Under the pieces are notes generated by a model. The model was not told the DNA's origin. It saw only the letters and a list, made by a program, of their open reading frames with translations, and made no database searches. A DNA stretch of 64,000 bases, from assembly GCF_037572775.1 (NCBI RefSeq), contig NZ_JBBHKA010000001.1, forward strand, positions 2,480,001 to 2,544,000. The letters are read 5' to 3'. The position numbers and the translations under genes are program-made. This document shows positions 38,604 to 48,649 of the stretch, one piece after another (position 1 is the first letter of the stretch; each line of letters begins with the position of its first letter). Source of the DNA: Ramlibacter sp. PS4R-6. Its GTDB lineage: Bacteria; Pseudomonadota; Gammaproteobacteria; Burkholderiales; Burkholderiaceae_C.

Positions 38604-38607
<4 letters not shown>
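37714..38607 (+). CDS. boxR: Benzoyl-CoA-responsive regulator BoxR (HTH + shikimate-kinase-like domain)
   Basis: The 297-residue regulator has an N-terminal XRE/cro HTH (LGARIRAWRARRGMTRKQLAEDSGLSERFLADVE region, residues about 15-75) and a C-terminal shikimate-kinase-like domain with P-loop VALIGLRGAGKSTLG and GYRRYERRALLRI. In BoxR/BzdR proteins that domain binds benzoyl-CoA, which releases the repressor from box promoters (known for the family). Its stop overlaps the boxC start as ATGA, so it is coupled with the enzymes it controls and is probably autoregulated. Confidence 0.95.
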
Positions 38608-40295
<1,688 letters not shown>

Positions 40296-40296
40296 T

Positions 40297-41721
40297 ATGT
40301 CCTCGATTGACCTCCAAGCCCTCATCCCCAACAACGTGAACCTGGCGGACAACCGCCAGCTGCAGCGCGCACTGGAAAAGTGGCAGCCCGCCTTCCTGAA
40401 CTGGTGGGACGAGATGGGCCCGAGCGACTTCAAGGCCAAGGAGGTCTACCTGCGCACCGCCGTCGGCGTGGACGCGCAGGGCTGGGCCAGCTACGGCTAC
40501 ACGCCCATGCCCGACTACCGCTGGGGCATCTTCCTGGCCGACAAGGAAGAGAACCGCAAGATCGGTTTCGGCGACTTCATGGGCCAGGACGTCTGGCAGG
40601 AGGTGCCCGGTGAATTCCGCTCGACCTTCCGCCGCCTGATCGTCACGCAAGGCGACACCGAACCGGCGTCCGTCGAGCAGCAACGCATGCTCGGCCACAC
40701 CGCGCCGTCGCTGTACGACCTGCGCAACCTGTTCCAGGTGAACGTGGAAGAGGGCCGCCACCTGTGGGCGATGGTGTACCTGCTGCACGCGCACTTCGGC
40801 CGCGACGGCCGCGAGGAAGCCGAGGAACTGCTCGAGCGCCATTCGGGCGACCCCAACAAGCCGCGCATCCTGGGCACGTTCAACGAGCCCATGGACAACT
40901 GGCTGTCCTTCTTCTGCTTCACCTACTTCACCGACCGCGACGGCAAGTTCCAGCTCAAGTCCTTCGCCGAGAGCGCGTTCGACCCGCTGGCGCGCACCAC
41001 GCGCTTCATGCTGACAGAGGAAGCGCACCACATGTTCGTGGGCGAGACGGGCATCGGCCGCGTCATCAAGCGCACGCTGGAAGTGATGAAGGAGCTCGAC
41101 ACGGACGAACCCGGCGCCATCCGCAACGCTGGCGCCATCGACCTGCCGACGATCCAGCGCTACCTGAACTACTGGTTCACCGACTCGCTCGACCTCTTCG
41201 GCTCCGAGTCGTCGTCCAACGCCGCCAACTACTTCAGCAACGGCATCAAGGGCCGGCCCGACGAAGCCAAGTTCGCCGACCACGTCGAGGCCGAGACCAC
41301 GATGACCCTCCAGGTCCCGGACGGCAAGGGCGGGCTCAAGGACGAGACGATCAGCGTGCGCAACGGCCTGAACGAGGTGACGCGGCTGGAGTACGTCAAG
41401 GACTGCAACGTCGGCGTGACGCGCTGGAACATGATGATCAAGCGCGCGGGCGTGGCCTTCGAGCTCAAGCTGCCGTCCACGCGCTTCCGCCGCGACGTCG
41501 GCGCGTGGGCCGGCATCCCGACCACGCCCGAGGGCCAGCCGATCACGCAGGCCGAGTTCGACGCGAAGAAGCACGGGTGGATCCCGAGCGAGGACGACCA
41601 GCGCTTCGTCAAGAGCCTGATGCAGCGCGTGACCGAGCCCGGCAGGATCGCCGGCTGGATCGCGCCGCCCGACCGCGGCATCAATGCGCAGCCGGTCGAG
41701 TACGAGTACGTGAAGCTCTGA
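40297..41721 (+). CDS. boxB: Benzoyl-CoA 2,3-epoxidase subunit BoxB
   Basis: The 474-residue diiron oxygenase epoxidises benzoyl-CoA at the 2,3 position. Diiron-ligand-like blocks are NVEEGRHLWAMVYLLHAHF and FMLTEEAHHMFVGETG; the C-terminal region NAQPVEYEYVKL is typical. BoxB needs electrons from NADPH through BoxA, but boxA is not found after it or elsewhere in the window. The gene is the last of the rightward box transcript and is followed in 3 bases by the end of a convergent gene; no clear terminator separates them. Confidence 0.95.
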   Translation: MSSIDLQALIPNNVNLADNRQLQRALEKWQPAFLNWWDEMGPSDFKAKEVYLRTAVGVDAQGWASYGYTPMPDYRWGIFLADKEENRKIGFGDFMGQDVWQEVPGEFRSTFRRLIVTQGDTEPASVEQQRMLGHTAPSLYDLRNLFQVNVEEGRHLWAMVYLLHAHFGRDGREEAEELLERHSGDPNKPRILGTFNEPMDNWLSFFCFTYFTDRDGKFQLKSFAESAFDPLARTTRFMLTEEAHHMFVGETGIGRVIKRTLEVMKELDTDEPGAIRNAGAIDLPTIQRYLNYWFTDSLDLFGSESSSNAANYFSNGIKGRPDEAKFADHVEAETTMTLQVPDGKGGLKDETISVRNGLNEVTRLEYVKDCNVGVTRWNMMIKRAGVAFELKLPSTRFRRDVGAWAGIPTTPEGQPITQAEFDAKKHGWIPSEDDQRFVKSLMQRVTEPGRIAGWIAPPDRGINAQPVEYEYVKL

Positions 41722-41724
41722 GCC

Positions 41725-42573
41725 CTACGCCGCGGGCTTCAGTTCGATCGGCCCGCCCGCGAAGCGCTCGCCCAGCGCCGTGCCGAGCCAAGCGCGCTCC
41801 TCGTCGAGCTTCGCCACCAGCTCCGGCGGGAATTCGGCGGGAAGCAGGCGGAACCGGGGCCCGGGCAGCTCCAGCAGCTTCGTGATGTCGGCCGTGCGGT
41901 CGCGCGCGTTCAGTTCGGAGATGGCGCGCACGGCGGCGTCGCTTGCCGATTCGTTGGCGCGGACGAACTTCAGGCCGGCAATGTCCACGCCGAAGGATTC
42001 GAGGATCGCGCCCGCCGGCCCCTGCGGGTGCTTCAAGGCGGATTCGAAGCTGCCGAAGCGCAGTTTGGGGAACACGGATTTCAGCAGCTCGATGCGCCAG
42101 CGCACGAACCCACGCACCGAGAACGTCTGGACCACCTGCTCGATGGTGCGCCGGCGGCGGCCCGTGACGCGCTGAGCCGTGAACGAGTGGGTCCAGCTCG
42201 ACAGGTGGCGGACCATGCAGGTCGGCTGCAACGTGTGGCCCTGGGCGCGCATCCAGCGCCTCAGTTCCCCAAGGTGCGCCGGTGCGAAGCCCGAGAGTTC
42301 AGGGGCGGCGAGGATCACGCGCTGCGCGTCCCCCAGGGTACTTTTCAGCGCCGCCCGCGCCTGCTCCCGGGTGGCGGCATCGACGCCTTCGAGGCGACCG
42401 AAGCAGCTCTCGAGCAACGGGTTGTGGTTGCGCCGCTGCCAGCCGTCGCCGAATTCGAAAGCCGGGTAGACGACGCCGCGCCGGGCGAGCTCCGCCCGGT
42501 TGCGCATGCACGTCGCCTGCAGGGACTGCGTGCCGGTCTTGTTCAGGCCGGTGATGAGGAGGATGGTTGCCAT
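41725..42573 (-). CDS. Sulfotransferase-like protein
   Basis: The 282-residue protein starts with LLITGLNKTGTQSLQ (residues about 5-19), which matches the 5'-phosphosulfate loop of PAPS-dependent sulfotransferases. Later blocks such as MVRHLSSWTHSFTAQRVTG look like the region carrying the 3'-phosphate-binding Arg/Ser. No signal or membrane segment. The ATG sits about 30 bases 3' of tRNA-Arg on the same strand, so the gene may be read from the tRNA promoter. The substrate is unknown and the fold assignment rests mainly on the first motif. Confidence 0.6.
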   Translation of the reverse strand: MATILLITGLNKTGTQSLQATCMRNRAELARRGVVYPAFEFGDGWQRRNHNPLLESCFGRLEGVDAATREQARAALKSTLGDAQRVILAAPELSGFAPAHLGELRRWMRAQGHTLQPTCMVRHLSSWTHSFTAQRVTGRRRRTIEQVVQTFSVRGFVRWRIELLKSVFPKLRFGSFESALKHPQGPAGAILESFGVDIAGLKFVRANESASDAAVRAISELNARDRTADITKLLELPGPRFRLLPAEFPPELVAKLDEERAWLGTALGERFAGGPIELKPAA

Positions 42574-42604
42574 GGATGGTTGTCTGCGATGCGCGGGGTA
42601 CGAC

Positions 42605-42681
42605 TGGCCTGCCCGGAGGGAGTCGAACCCCCGACCCACAGCTTAGAAGGCTGTTGCTCTATCCAACTGAGCTACGGGCAG
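42605..42681 (-). tRNA. tRNA-Arg (TCT)
   Basis: A 77-nt cloverleaf with acceptor CTGCCCG/CGGGCAG, D arm GCTCAGTTGGATAGAGC, anticodon stem ACAGC with loop CTTCTAA (anticodon TCT), T arm GGGTTCGACTCCC and encoded GCCA at the 3' end. It decodes AGA, a rare codon in this GC-rich genome. Confidence 0.95.
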
Positions 42682-42840
42682 TGCGGGCCCGATTATCCCT
42701 TGGCGGCCTGCGGCGCATGAACCGCCAAAAAGTACCGCGGCAAAGTTTCCAGATCGGCGCTTCTCGCTCGATTGGGGGATGCGCGAGGGCTCGCATGGGA
42801 GTTGAATGCGTCCCAGGCCGCTTCGGCCAGGAGATGGAAG

Positions 42841-43023
42841 ATGAGCAAGAGCAACCAGGCCGCCCCGGCCATCCGGGTTCGCAATCCGCAGCCGGCTTCG
42901 CTCTTGCGTGAATTCAGGATGCTGGTGTCCGCCAGCGCCGTCCGCGCGCCCGAGCAGCTGGCGTTCGCGGCCACTGCGCGCGCCGAGCGCCACATGCGCA
43001 CCGCGCGCGTGAGCTGGTGGTGA
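42841..43023 (+). CDS. Small basic protein, unrecognised
   Basis: A 60-residue frame begins MSKSNQAAPAIRVRNPQPAS and ends RAERHMRTARVSWW. AGGAG lies 7 bases before the ATG, which is why this start is preferred over one 23 codons upstream. It is Arg/Ala-rich without a signal or membrane segment, and I recognise no family. The 160 bases between tRNA-Arg and this frame show no other gene. It ends 9 bases from the convergent VOC gene. A chance frame in GC-rich DNA cannot be excluded. Confidence 0.35.
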   Translation: MSKSNQAAPAIRVRNPQPASLLREFRMLVSASAVRAPEQLAFAATARAERHMRTARVSWW

Positions 43024-43032
43024 CCCGGGCGA

Positions 43033-43512
43033 CTACCTCTTGGCGGCCTGCCACGCATCGAGCCGCGCGCGTGCTTCGTTGCGCGCAGGGTCCATCGCGT
43101 CGTCGTGGCCCGCCTCCTTGGCCGTGAGCTCGATCACGTAGCCGTTGGGGTCGCGGAAGTAGATGGACCGGATGAAGCCGTGGTCCGACGGGCCGCGCGT
43201 TTCGATGCCTGCCTTCCTGCCCTTGGCGAGCATGTCGTCGATCACGGGCGGGTCCACCTCCAGCGCGATGTGCAGGTCGAAGTCATGCTGCGCCTTGAAC
43301 TCGAAGGGCATGTCCGGCGCCTCGAAGAAGGCCAGGCACGAGCCGTCGTCCATTTGGTAGAAGGTGTGCAGCGTCCCGGTCTTGCGCCCGCTTTTCGTCT
43401 CCTTGATCTCCAGCGTGTGCACGAGCGGCAGGCCCAGGAAGTCCTGGTAGAAGCGCCGCGTCTCCTCCGAGTCGCGGCAGCGGTAGGCGTTGTGGTGCAG
43501 CTTCTTCAGCAT
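43033..43512 (-). CDS. VOC (glyoxalase/dioxygenase-fold) protein
   Basis: The 159-residue protein begins MLKKLHHNAYRCRDSEETRRFYQDFLGLPLVHTLE and ends with IYFRDPNGYVIELTAKEAGHD, the two beta-alpha-beta-beta-beta motifs of the vicinal oxygen chelate superfamily. Candidate metal ligands are His6/His7 of the first strand, His in FDLHIALEV and Glu in VIELTA. It follows the glutathione S-transferase gene by 7 bases, suggesting joint handling of an electrophile or aldehyde. Exact reaction unknown. Confidence 0.85.
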   Translation of the reverse strand: MLKKLHHNAYRCRDSEETRRFYQDFLGLPLVHTLEIKETKSGRKTGTLHTFYQMDDGSCLAFFEAPDMPFEFKAQHDFDLHIALEVDPPVIDDMLAKGRKAGIETRGPSDHGFIRSIYFRDPNGYVIELTAKEAGHDDAMDPARNEARARLDAWQAAKR

Positions 43513-43519
43513 CGCGACC

Positions 43520-44197
43520 TCACAGGCTGGCGAACTGCTTGTCCTTCATCGACGCCGCGTAGCCGTCGATGGCCTCGAACACCGGCTTCCAGCTCGGGAG
43601 CTGCTTCATGCGCCCGAGCCACGCCGACACGTTCGGGAACGCGCTGAAGTCGCTGCGCGTGATTTCGCCCAGCGCGACGAAGCACGCGCCGAAGTAATCG
43701 GCGATGGTCAGCTCGTCGCCGCAGAGGAACTTGCGGGACCCCAGCAGGTCGCGATCGAGCACCTGCAGCCACTTGCGGGCGCGCTCGCCGTTCCAGGCCA
43801 GCGTGGCCTTCTGCACGGCCTCGTCGCCGCGGTCGTGGAACGGGAAGATTTGGGGGTAGACGAAGCCGTACGCGAAGTCGCGGCAGACCTGCGTATTGAT
43901 CCAATCCATCATCTCGTTGACCTTCGCGCGCCGTTTCAGGTCCTTCGGGTAGGCGGGCGAGTTCGACAGGTCGGCCAGGTACTTGAGGATCGCCGAGCTC
44001 TCCGTCAGGCGGAAGTCGCCGTCTTCGAGCAGGGGCACCAGCTTGTTCGGGTTCTTCCGCGCATAGGCCTCCTGCATGTGCTCGCCCGTGAAGAGGTCGA
44101 CGAGCACGAATTCGGCGTCGACCTTCTGTTCGCGCGCGAACAGCATGATCGGCCGGCAGGTGGTGGAAGCGGGGTGGTAGTAGATCTTCAGCGCCAT
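43520..44197 (-). CDS. Glutathione S-transferase family protein
   Basis: The 225-residue protein has an N-terminal thioredoxin-like domain (KIYYHPASTTCRPIMLFAREQ, NPNKLVPLLEDGDFRLTESSAILKYLA, where ESSAI is the glutathione-binding block) and a C-terminal helical domain with FLCGDELTIADYFGACFV. The form resembles theta-type bacterial GSTs. It is transcribed with the VOC gene; the start lies about 30 bases downstream of tRNA-Pro. Substrate unknown; detoxification or aromatic catabolism is plausible. Confidence 0.9.
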   Translation of the reverse strand: MALKIYYHPASTTCRPIMLFAREQKVDAEFVLVDLFTGEHMQEAYARKNPNKLVPLLEDGDFRLTESSAILKYLADLSNSPAYPKDLKRRAKVNEMMDWINTQVCRDFAYGFVYPQIFPFHDRGDEAVQKATLAWNGERARKWLQVLDRDLLGSRKFLCGDELTIADYFGACFVALGEITRSDFSAFPNVSAWLGRMKQLPSWKPVFEAIDGYAASMKDKQFASL

Positions 44198-44226
44198 GGC
44201 GTCTCCTCCAGTGGGTTCGATCGACT

Positions 44227-44303
<77 letters not shown>

Positions 44304-44316
44304 ACAGGTGGGGATT

Positions 44317-44739
44317 CTATGCCCGGCGGCGCACCGAGCGCTTCGCCGCCGCCGCGAGGAAGCGCAGCAGGCCCTTGAGTTCGTCGGACTGGGCCGCGGC
44401 CACCGCGTTCATGGCGCGCTCGCCCTTCGCGGTGAGGTGCACCTCCACCTGCCGCGCATCCTCCAGGCTGCGCTTGCGCTTGACGAGCCCCGCACCCTCG
44501 CAGCGGGAGACCAGGCCGACGACGCTGTGGTGCTCCAGCAGCATGCGTTCGGCGAGTTCGCCGACCAGGGCCCAGGAGCGGCCCGGCATGCCTTTCACGT
44601 GCAGCAGCACGAGGTATTGCGGGAAGGTGATGCCGTGGCTCTTCGCCGTGTCCTCGCCGCTGCGCTCGAATTGGCGCAGCTGCTGGCGGAAGGCCGAACG
44701 CGCCTCGATCTCTGGCTTGGAGAGAGTGCGCGCGGCCAT
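44317..44739 (-). CDS. MarR-family transcriptional regulator
   Basis: The 140-residue protein has a winged-helix core: GITFPQYLVLLHVKGMPGRSWALVGELAERMLLEHHSVVGLVSRCEGAGLVKRKRSLEDARQVEVHLTAKGERAM in outline, with the DxR wing motif (EDARQVEVHLT). MarR proteins repress genes for aromatic or toxic compound responses and release DNA on ligand binding. It lies 47 bases after a GST gene on the same strand, which is a likely target. The start MAARTLSKPE gives normal family length. Confidence 0.9.
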   Translation of the reverse strand: MAARTLSKPEIEARSAFRQQLRQFERSGEDTAKSHGITFPQYLVLLHVKGMPGRSWALVGELAERMLLEHHSVVGLVSRCEGAGLVKRKRSLEDARQVEVHLTAKGERAMNAVAAAQSDELKGLLRFLAAAAKRSVRRRA

Positions 44740-44786
44740 CGGGCCATGATAGGCCTTGCTGGACAGTTCGTGGGGCCCGGGAGCCC

Positions 44787-45479
44787 CTAGCGCCGCTCGT
44801 ACTGGGTCTTGCCGAACAGCACCTCGCGCGCCTTGTCGTCGGTGATGGGGCGGCGCCGGTCGGCCAGCACCTGCACGCCACGCTGCACCGCGGGACGCTG
44901 CTCGATGCGCTCGAACCAGGCCTTCAGGTGCGGGTAGGCGTCGAGCTCGATGCCCTGGTTCTTCCAGTTGCGCAGCCACGGCCAGGTGGCGATGTCGGCG
45001 ATCGAATACTCGTCGCAGCCCAGCCATTCGCTTTTCGCCAGGCGCCTGTCGATCACGCCGTAGAGGCGCTTGGCCTCGTTCGTGTAGCGGTCGATGGCGT
45101 ACGGCAGCTTCTCGGGCGCGTACTGGCGGAAGTGGTGGTTCTGTCCGAGCATGGGGCCCACGCCGCCCATCTGGAACATCAGCCATTCCAGCACCTCGTA
45201 GCGCTTGCGGTCGCCGCGTGGCAGGAACTTGCCCGTCTTGCCGGCCAGGTACACCAGGATCGCGCCCGACTCGAACAGCGAAAACTCGCCGCCATCGGGC
45301 CCGTCGCTGTCGACGATGGCGGGGATCTTGTTGTTCGGGCTGATGGCGAGGAAGTCGGGCTCGAACTGGTCGCCCGCGCCGATGTTCACGGCATGCACCG
45401 TGTACGCGAGGCCACATTCCTCCAGCATGATGTGCACCTTGTGGCCGTTGGGGGTGGGCCAGGTGTAGACGTCGATCAT
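44787..45479 (-). CDS. Glutathione S-transferase, YfcG/YghU-like (Nu class)
   Basis: The 230-residue protein begins MIDVYTWPTPNGHKVHIMLEECGL, with the TPNG glutathione-binding turn of Nu-class enzymes, then SPNNKIPAIVDSDGPDGGEFSLFESGAILVYLAGK and LGCDEYSIADIATWPWLRNW. Nu-class GSTs bind two glutathiones and act as disulfide-bond oxidoreductases (known). It is read together with the MarR gene downstream. It is divergent from the unknown 227-residue protein gene. Confidence 0.9.
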   Translation of the reverse strand: MIDVYTWPTPNGHKVHIMLEECGLAYTVHAVNIGAGDQFEPDFLAISPNNKIPAIVDSDGPDGGEFSLFESGAILVYLAGKTGKFLPRGDRKRYEVLEWLMFQMGGVGPMLGQNHHFRQYAPEKLPYAIDRYTNEAKRLYGVIDRRLAKSEWLGCDEYSIADIATWPWLRNWKNQGIELDAYPHLKAWFERIEQRPAVQRGVQVLADRRRPITDDKAREVLFGKTQYERR

Positions 45480-45544
45480 TGGCTTGCTACCGTTCGGGGG
45501 GTTTGATCCGATAATGGGACCACTTTAGGGGAAGCGGGAAGCCG

Positions 45545-46228
45545 ATGTTCGAGCGCATCAAGAAGGCCTTCAGCAAGGAGGCGAAATCCGCCGAGGAGAC
45601 GCCGTCCCAGTTCGCGGCGGGCCCCATGTCCGAATGGGCCGCCACCCAGGGCTTCGGCTTCTCCGTCCTCGACGGCGGCCAGAACGTCGCGCTCGAAGGC
45701 AAGATCGGCGGCCGTCCCTGGCGGCTGCAGCTGGGCAAGCCCACCCGCAACTACATCTTCGGCGAGGAAGTGCGCGGCCGCGCGGAGCTGGGCATCCCCG
45801 AGGACGTCGCGGTGCTGGTCATGAACCGACCGCTGAAGGAGGCGCTCGAGAAGCGCGCCTACGAGATGTACACGAACACGCTGCAGACCTCGGTGGACTC
45901 GAGCCTGCCCGAGGAGATGCGCTGGCTCGCGATGTTCGAGGAGGTGGCGTGGGAGAAGCTGCCCGAGCACTTCTGGACGCGCTTCTCGGTGCTCACGGAC
46001 AACCGCGCCTGCGCGCTCGCCTGGATCGACCCCGTGCTGGCCGAGCTGCTTACCGAGTGGCCCCGGCCCGCACCGTCGGCCGAAGTGCCTTTCGTGCTGC
46101 TGCTCCTGAACGGCAAGGCCTACCTGCGCATGGAATACACGCCGGCCGAGCTCGGCACGCTGCAGCACGCCGCACGCATCTTCACCAGTGCGTGCGAGGC
46201 GGCCGTCGGCGTGTTCCGGAAGAAGTAG
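45545..46228 (+). CDS. Conserved-looking cytosolic protein of unknown function
   Basis: The 227-residue protein starts MFERIKKAFSKEAKSAEETP and has a compact acidic/hydrophobic core (RPWRLQLGKPTRNYIFGEEVRGRAELG, VLVMNRPLKEALEKRAYEMYT, VPFVLLLLNGKAYLRMEYTP). No signal peptide, membrane segment or recognised catalytic motif is visible. Codon pattern and length support a real gene. It is divergent from the YfcG-like GST and ends 3 bases before the convergent acyl-CoA dehydrogenase stop. I do not recognise the family. Confidence 0.7.
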   Translation: MFERIKKAFSKEAKSAEETPSQFAAGPMSEWAATQGFGFSVLDGGQNVALEGKIGGRPWRLQLGKPTRNYIFGEEVRGRAELGIPEDVAVLVMNRPLKEALEKRAYEMYTNTLQTSVDSSLPEEMRWLAMFEEVAWEKLPEHFWTRFSVLTDNRACALAWIDPVLAELLTEWPRPAPSAEVPFVLLLLNGKAYLRMEYTPAELGTLQHAARIFTSACEAAVGVFRKK

Positions 46229-46231
46229 CGC

Positions 46232-47506
46232 TCAGCTCCCGCGGGTGACCGCGGCCTCGGCATCCTTGCCGTAGGCGCCGTACTTGCCCAGCTCCCACTT
46301 GGCGATCGCGTTGCGGTGCACCTCGTCCGGGCCGTCGGCGAAGCGCAGGGTGCGCGCACCGGCGAAGAAATGCGCCAGCGGGAAGTCGTCGCACATGCCG
46401 CCCGCGCCGTGCACCTGCATGGCCCAGTCGATCACCTGCAGCGCCATCGTCGGCGCCACCACTTTGATCATCGCGATCTCGGTGCGCGCCACCTTGTTGC
46501 CGGCCACGTCCATCATCCAAGCCGCCTTCAGCGTGAGCAGGCGCGCCATGTCGATCTTGCAGCGCGCCTCGGCGATGCGCTCCTGCGTCACCGTCTGCTG
46601 CGCCACGGTCTTGCCGAAGGCCACGCGCGACAGGGCGCGCTTGCACATCAGCTCCAGCGCGCGCTCGGCCATGCCGATCAGGCGCATGCAGTGGTGGATG
46701 CGGCCGGGGCCCAGGCGCCCTTGCGCGATCTCGAAGCCGCGGCCTTCGCCCAGCAGGATGTTGTTGGCGGGCACCTTCACGTTCTCGAAGTACATCTCGA
46801 CGTGGCCGTGCGGCGCGTCGTCGTAGCCGATCACGTTCAGCGGCCGCACGATGCGGATGCCGGGCGTGTCGGCCGGGATCACGATCATGCTTTGCTGGGA
46901 ATGCCGGGGCGCCTCGGGGTCGGTCTTGCCCATGGTGATGAAGACCGCGCAGCGCGGGTCGGCCGCGCCGGAGATCCACCACTTGTGGCCGTTGACGACG
47001 TAGTGGTCGCCCTGCTTTTCGATGCGGGTGCAGATGTTGGTGGCGTCGGACGAGGCGACTTCCGGCTCCGTCATCGCGAATGCGGAGCGGATCTCGCCGT
47101 TGAGCAGCGGCTTGAGCCACTTGGCCTTGATCTCCTCGGAGCCGTAGCGCGCCAGCGTCTCCATGTTGCCGGTGTCGGGCGCGGAGCAGTTGAACACCTC
47201 GCTGGCCCAGCCCACCCGGCCCATGATCTCGGCGAGCGGCGCGTATTCCAGGTTCGTCAGGCCCGCGCCCTTGTAGCCCGAGGCATGCGCGCTGTCGACC
47301 GGCAGGAACAGGTTCCAAAGGCCCGCTTCCCGCGCCTTCGGCTTGAGCTTCTCGATGGTCTGCAGCGCGCTCCAGCGCTTGCCCGCCTTCGTGTTGGCCT
47401 CGAGTTCGTCCGTGAAGGCCTTCTCGTTGGGGTAGACGTGGTCGTCCATGAAGCGCTGCACGCGCTGCTGCAGGTCCTTGACCTTGGGGGAGTAGTCGAA
47501 ATCCAT
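46232..47506 (-). CDS. Acyl-CoA dehydrogenase (ACAD10/11-like)
   Basis: The 424-residue flavoenzyme shows [24 protein letters not shown], the acyl-CoA/FAD-binding block, [21 protein letters not shown] and the C-terminal [35 protein letters not shown]. It matches the acyl-CoA dehydrogenase class encoded with an aminoglycoside-phosphotransferase-like kinase; in ACAD10/11 and bacterial LvaC-type systems the pair turns 4-hydroxyacyl-CoA via a phosphorylated intermediate into 3-hydroxy or enoyl-CoA forms. Assignment to that route is from context. The kinase gene is 27 bases upstream. Confidence 0.9.
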   Translation of the reverse strand: MDFDYSPKVKDLQQRVQRFMDDHVYPNEKAFTDELEANTKAGKRWSALQTIEKLKPKAREAGLWNLFLPVDSAHASGYKGAGLTNLEYAPLAEIMGRVGWASEVFNCSAPDTGNMETLARYGSEEIKAKWLKPLLNGEIRSAFAMTEPEVASSDATNICTRIEKQGDHYVVNGHKWWISGAADPRCAVFITMGKTDPEAPRHSQQSMIVIPADTPGIRIVRPLNVIGYDDAPHGHVEMYFENVKVPANNILLGEGRGFEIAQGRLGPGRIHHCMRLIGMAERALELMCKRALSRVAFGKTVAQQTVTQERIAEARCKIDMARLLTLKAAWMMDVAGNKVARTEIAMIKVVAPTMALQVIDWAMQVHGAGGMCDDFPLAHFFAGARTLRFADGPDEVHRNAIAKWELGKYGAYGKDAEAAVTRGS

Positions 47507-47533
47507 CTTGCCTTCCTTGGGGATGATCGGTTG

Positions 47534-48649
47534 TTAGGGCCTTGACGCGGATTTTTCGGCGAATGCCCAGGCCATCTGGGCCAGGGGCCTCGCACTGGCG
47601 CCAGACGAAGCTGCCTGCGCGCTCGAGGCCGTGCCCGCTTCGACGCGCTTGGCGATCCCCTGCAGGATCGCGGCGAGGCGGAACAGGTTGTAGGCCATGT
47701 AGAAATTCCAGTCCGCCTTCAGCTCGCCGGGCGTGGTGAGCTTCGTGCGCTCGCAGTAGCGGCGGATGTATTCGTCCTCGCGCGGGATGCCCAGGCCGGT
47801 GAGGTCCAGGTCGCCGATGCCGCGGAACGAGCTGTTCGGGATGTGCCAGGCCATGCAGTGGTAGCTGAAGTCGGCCAGCGGGTGGCCCAGCGTCGACAGC
47901 TCCCAGTCGAGCACGGCGATCACGCGGTTCTCGGTGGGGTGGAACATCAGGTTGTCCAGGCGGAAGTCGCCGTGGACGATGGACACCTTGGCCTCGTCGC
48001 GCGCCGCGGCGGGGATGTGCGCCGGCAGCCACTCGACCAGGCGGTCCATCTCGGGAATCGGCTGCGACATCGGGCCCGCGCCGTCGGCGGACATCTTGTA
48101 CTGCTTGCTCCAGCGGCCGATCTGGCGCTCGAAGTAGTTGCCCGGCTTGCCGTAGCCGGCGAGGCCGCGCTCGGCGAACTTCACCGTGTGCAGGGCCGAG
48201 ATCACGCGGTTCATCTCGTCGTAGATCTCGCCGCGCTGCGCGGGCGTGAACTCGGGCAGCGACTGGTCCCACAGCACGCGGCCCTGCATGAACTCCATGA
48301 TGTAGAAGGCGCGGCCGATGACGGCCTCGTCCTCGCACAGGCCGTACATGCGCGGCACCGGCACCGCGGTGCCCGCCAGGCCGCTCATCACGGCGAACTC
48401 GCGCTCGATCGCGTGCGCCGAGGGCAGCAGCTTGGCCACGGGGCCGGGTTTGGCCCGCATCACGTAGCTGCGCGACGGCGTGATGAGCTTGTACGTGGGG
48501 TTGGACTGGCCGCCCTTGAACATCTCCACCGTCAGCGGGCCCTGGAAGCCCTCGATGTTCGCCTGCAGCCAGGCCGTGAGCGCCGCGGCGTCGAAGCGGT
48601 GCTGGTCGGCCACCGGCCGCGTGCCCACGAAATGGTCGAACTGGCTCAT
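47534..48649 (-). CDS. APH-fold phosphotransferase (ACAD11/LvaA-like acyl-CoA kinase)
   Basis: The 371-residue protein has the aminoglycoside-phosphotransferase/choline-kinase fold: MFKGGQSNPTYKLITPSRSYVMRAKP (nucleotide-binding lobe), VSIVHGDFRLDNLMFHP (catalytic Asp in HGDFRLDN) and VIAVLDWELSTLGHPLADFSY (metal-binding DWE). These kinases paired with an acyl-CoA dehydrogenase phosphorylate 4-hydroxyacyl-CoA. The start MSQFDHFVG overlaps the Crp/Fnr stop by 4 bases. The C-terminal about 25 residues are Ala/Ser-rich. Confidence 0.9.
   Translation of the reverse strand: MSQFDHFVGTRPVADQHRFDAAALTAWLQANIEGFQGPLTVEMFKGGQSNPTYKLITPSRSYVMRAKPGPVAKLLPSAHAIEREFAVMSGLAGTAVPVPRMYGLCEDEAVIGRAFYIMEFMQGRVLWDQSLPEFTPAQRGEIYDEMNRVISALHTVKFAERGLAGYGKPGNYFERQIGRWSKQYKMSADGAGPMSQPIPEMDRLVEWLPAHIPAAARDEAKVSIVHGDFRLDNLMFHPTENRVIAVLDWELSTLGHPLADFSYHCMAWHIPNSSFRGIGDLDLTGLGIPREDEYIRRYCERTKLTTPGELKADWNFYMAYNLFRLAAILQGIAKRVEAGTASSAQAASSGASARPLAQMAWAFAEKSASRP

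Noticed and set aside
41722-42573. Remnant of boxA after boxB
   Set aside because: The region encodes a complete leftward sulfotransferase-like frame; no ferredoxin Cys motifs or FNR-type NADP-binding motif were found in any frame there.
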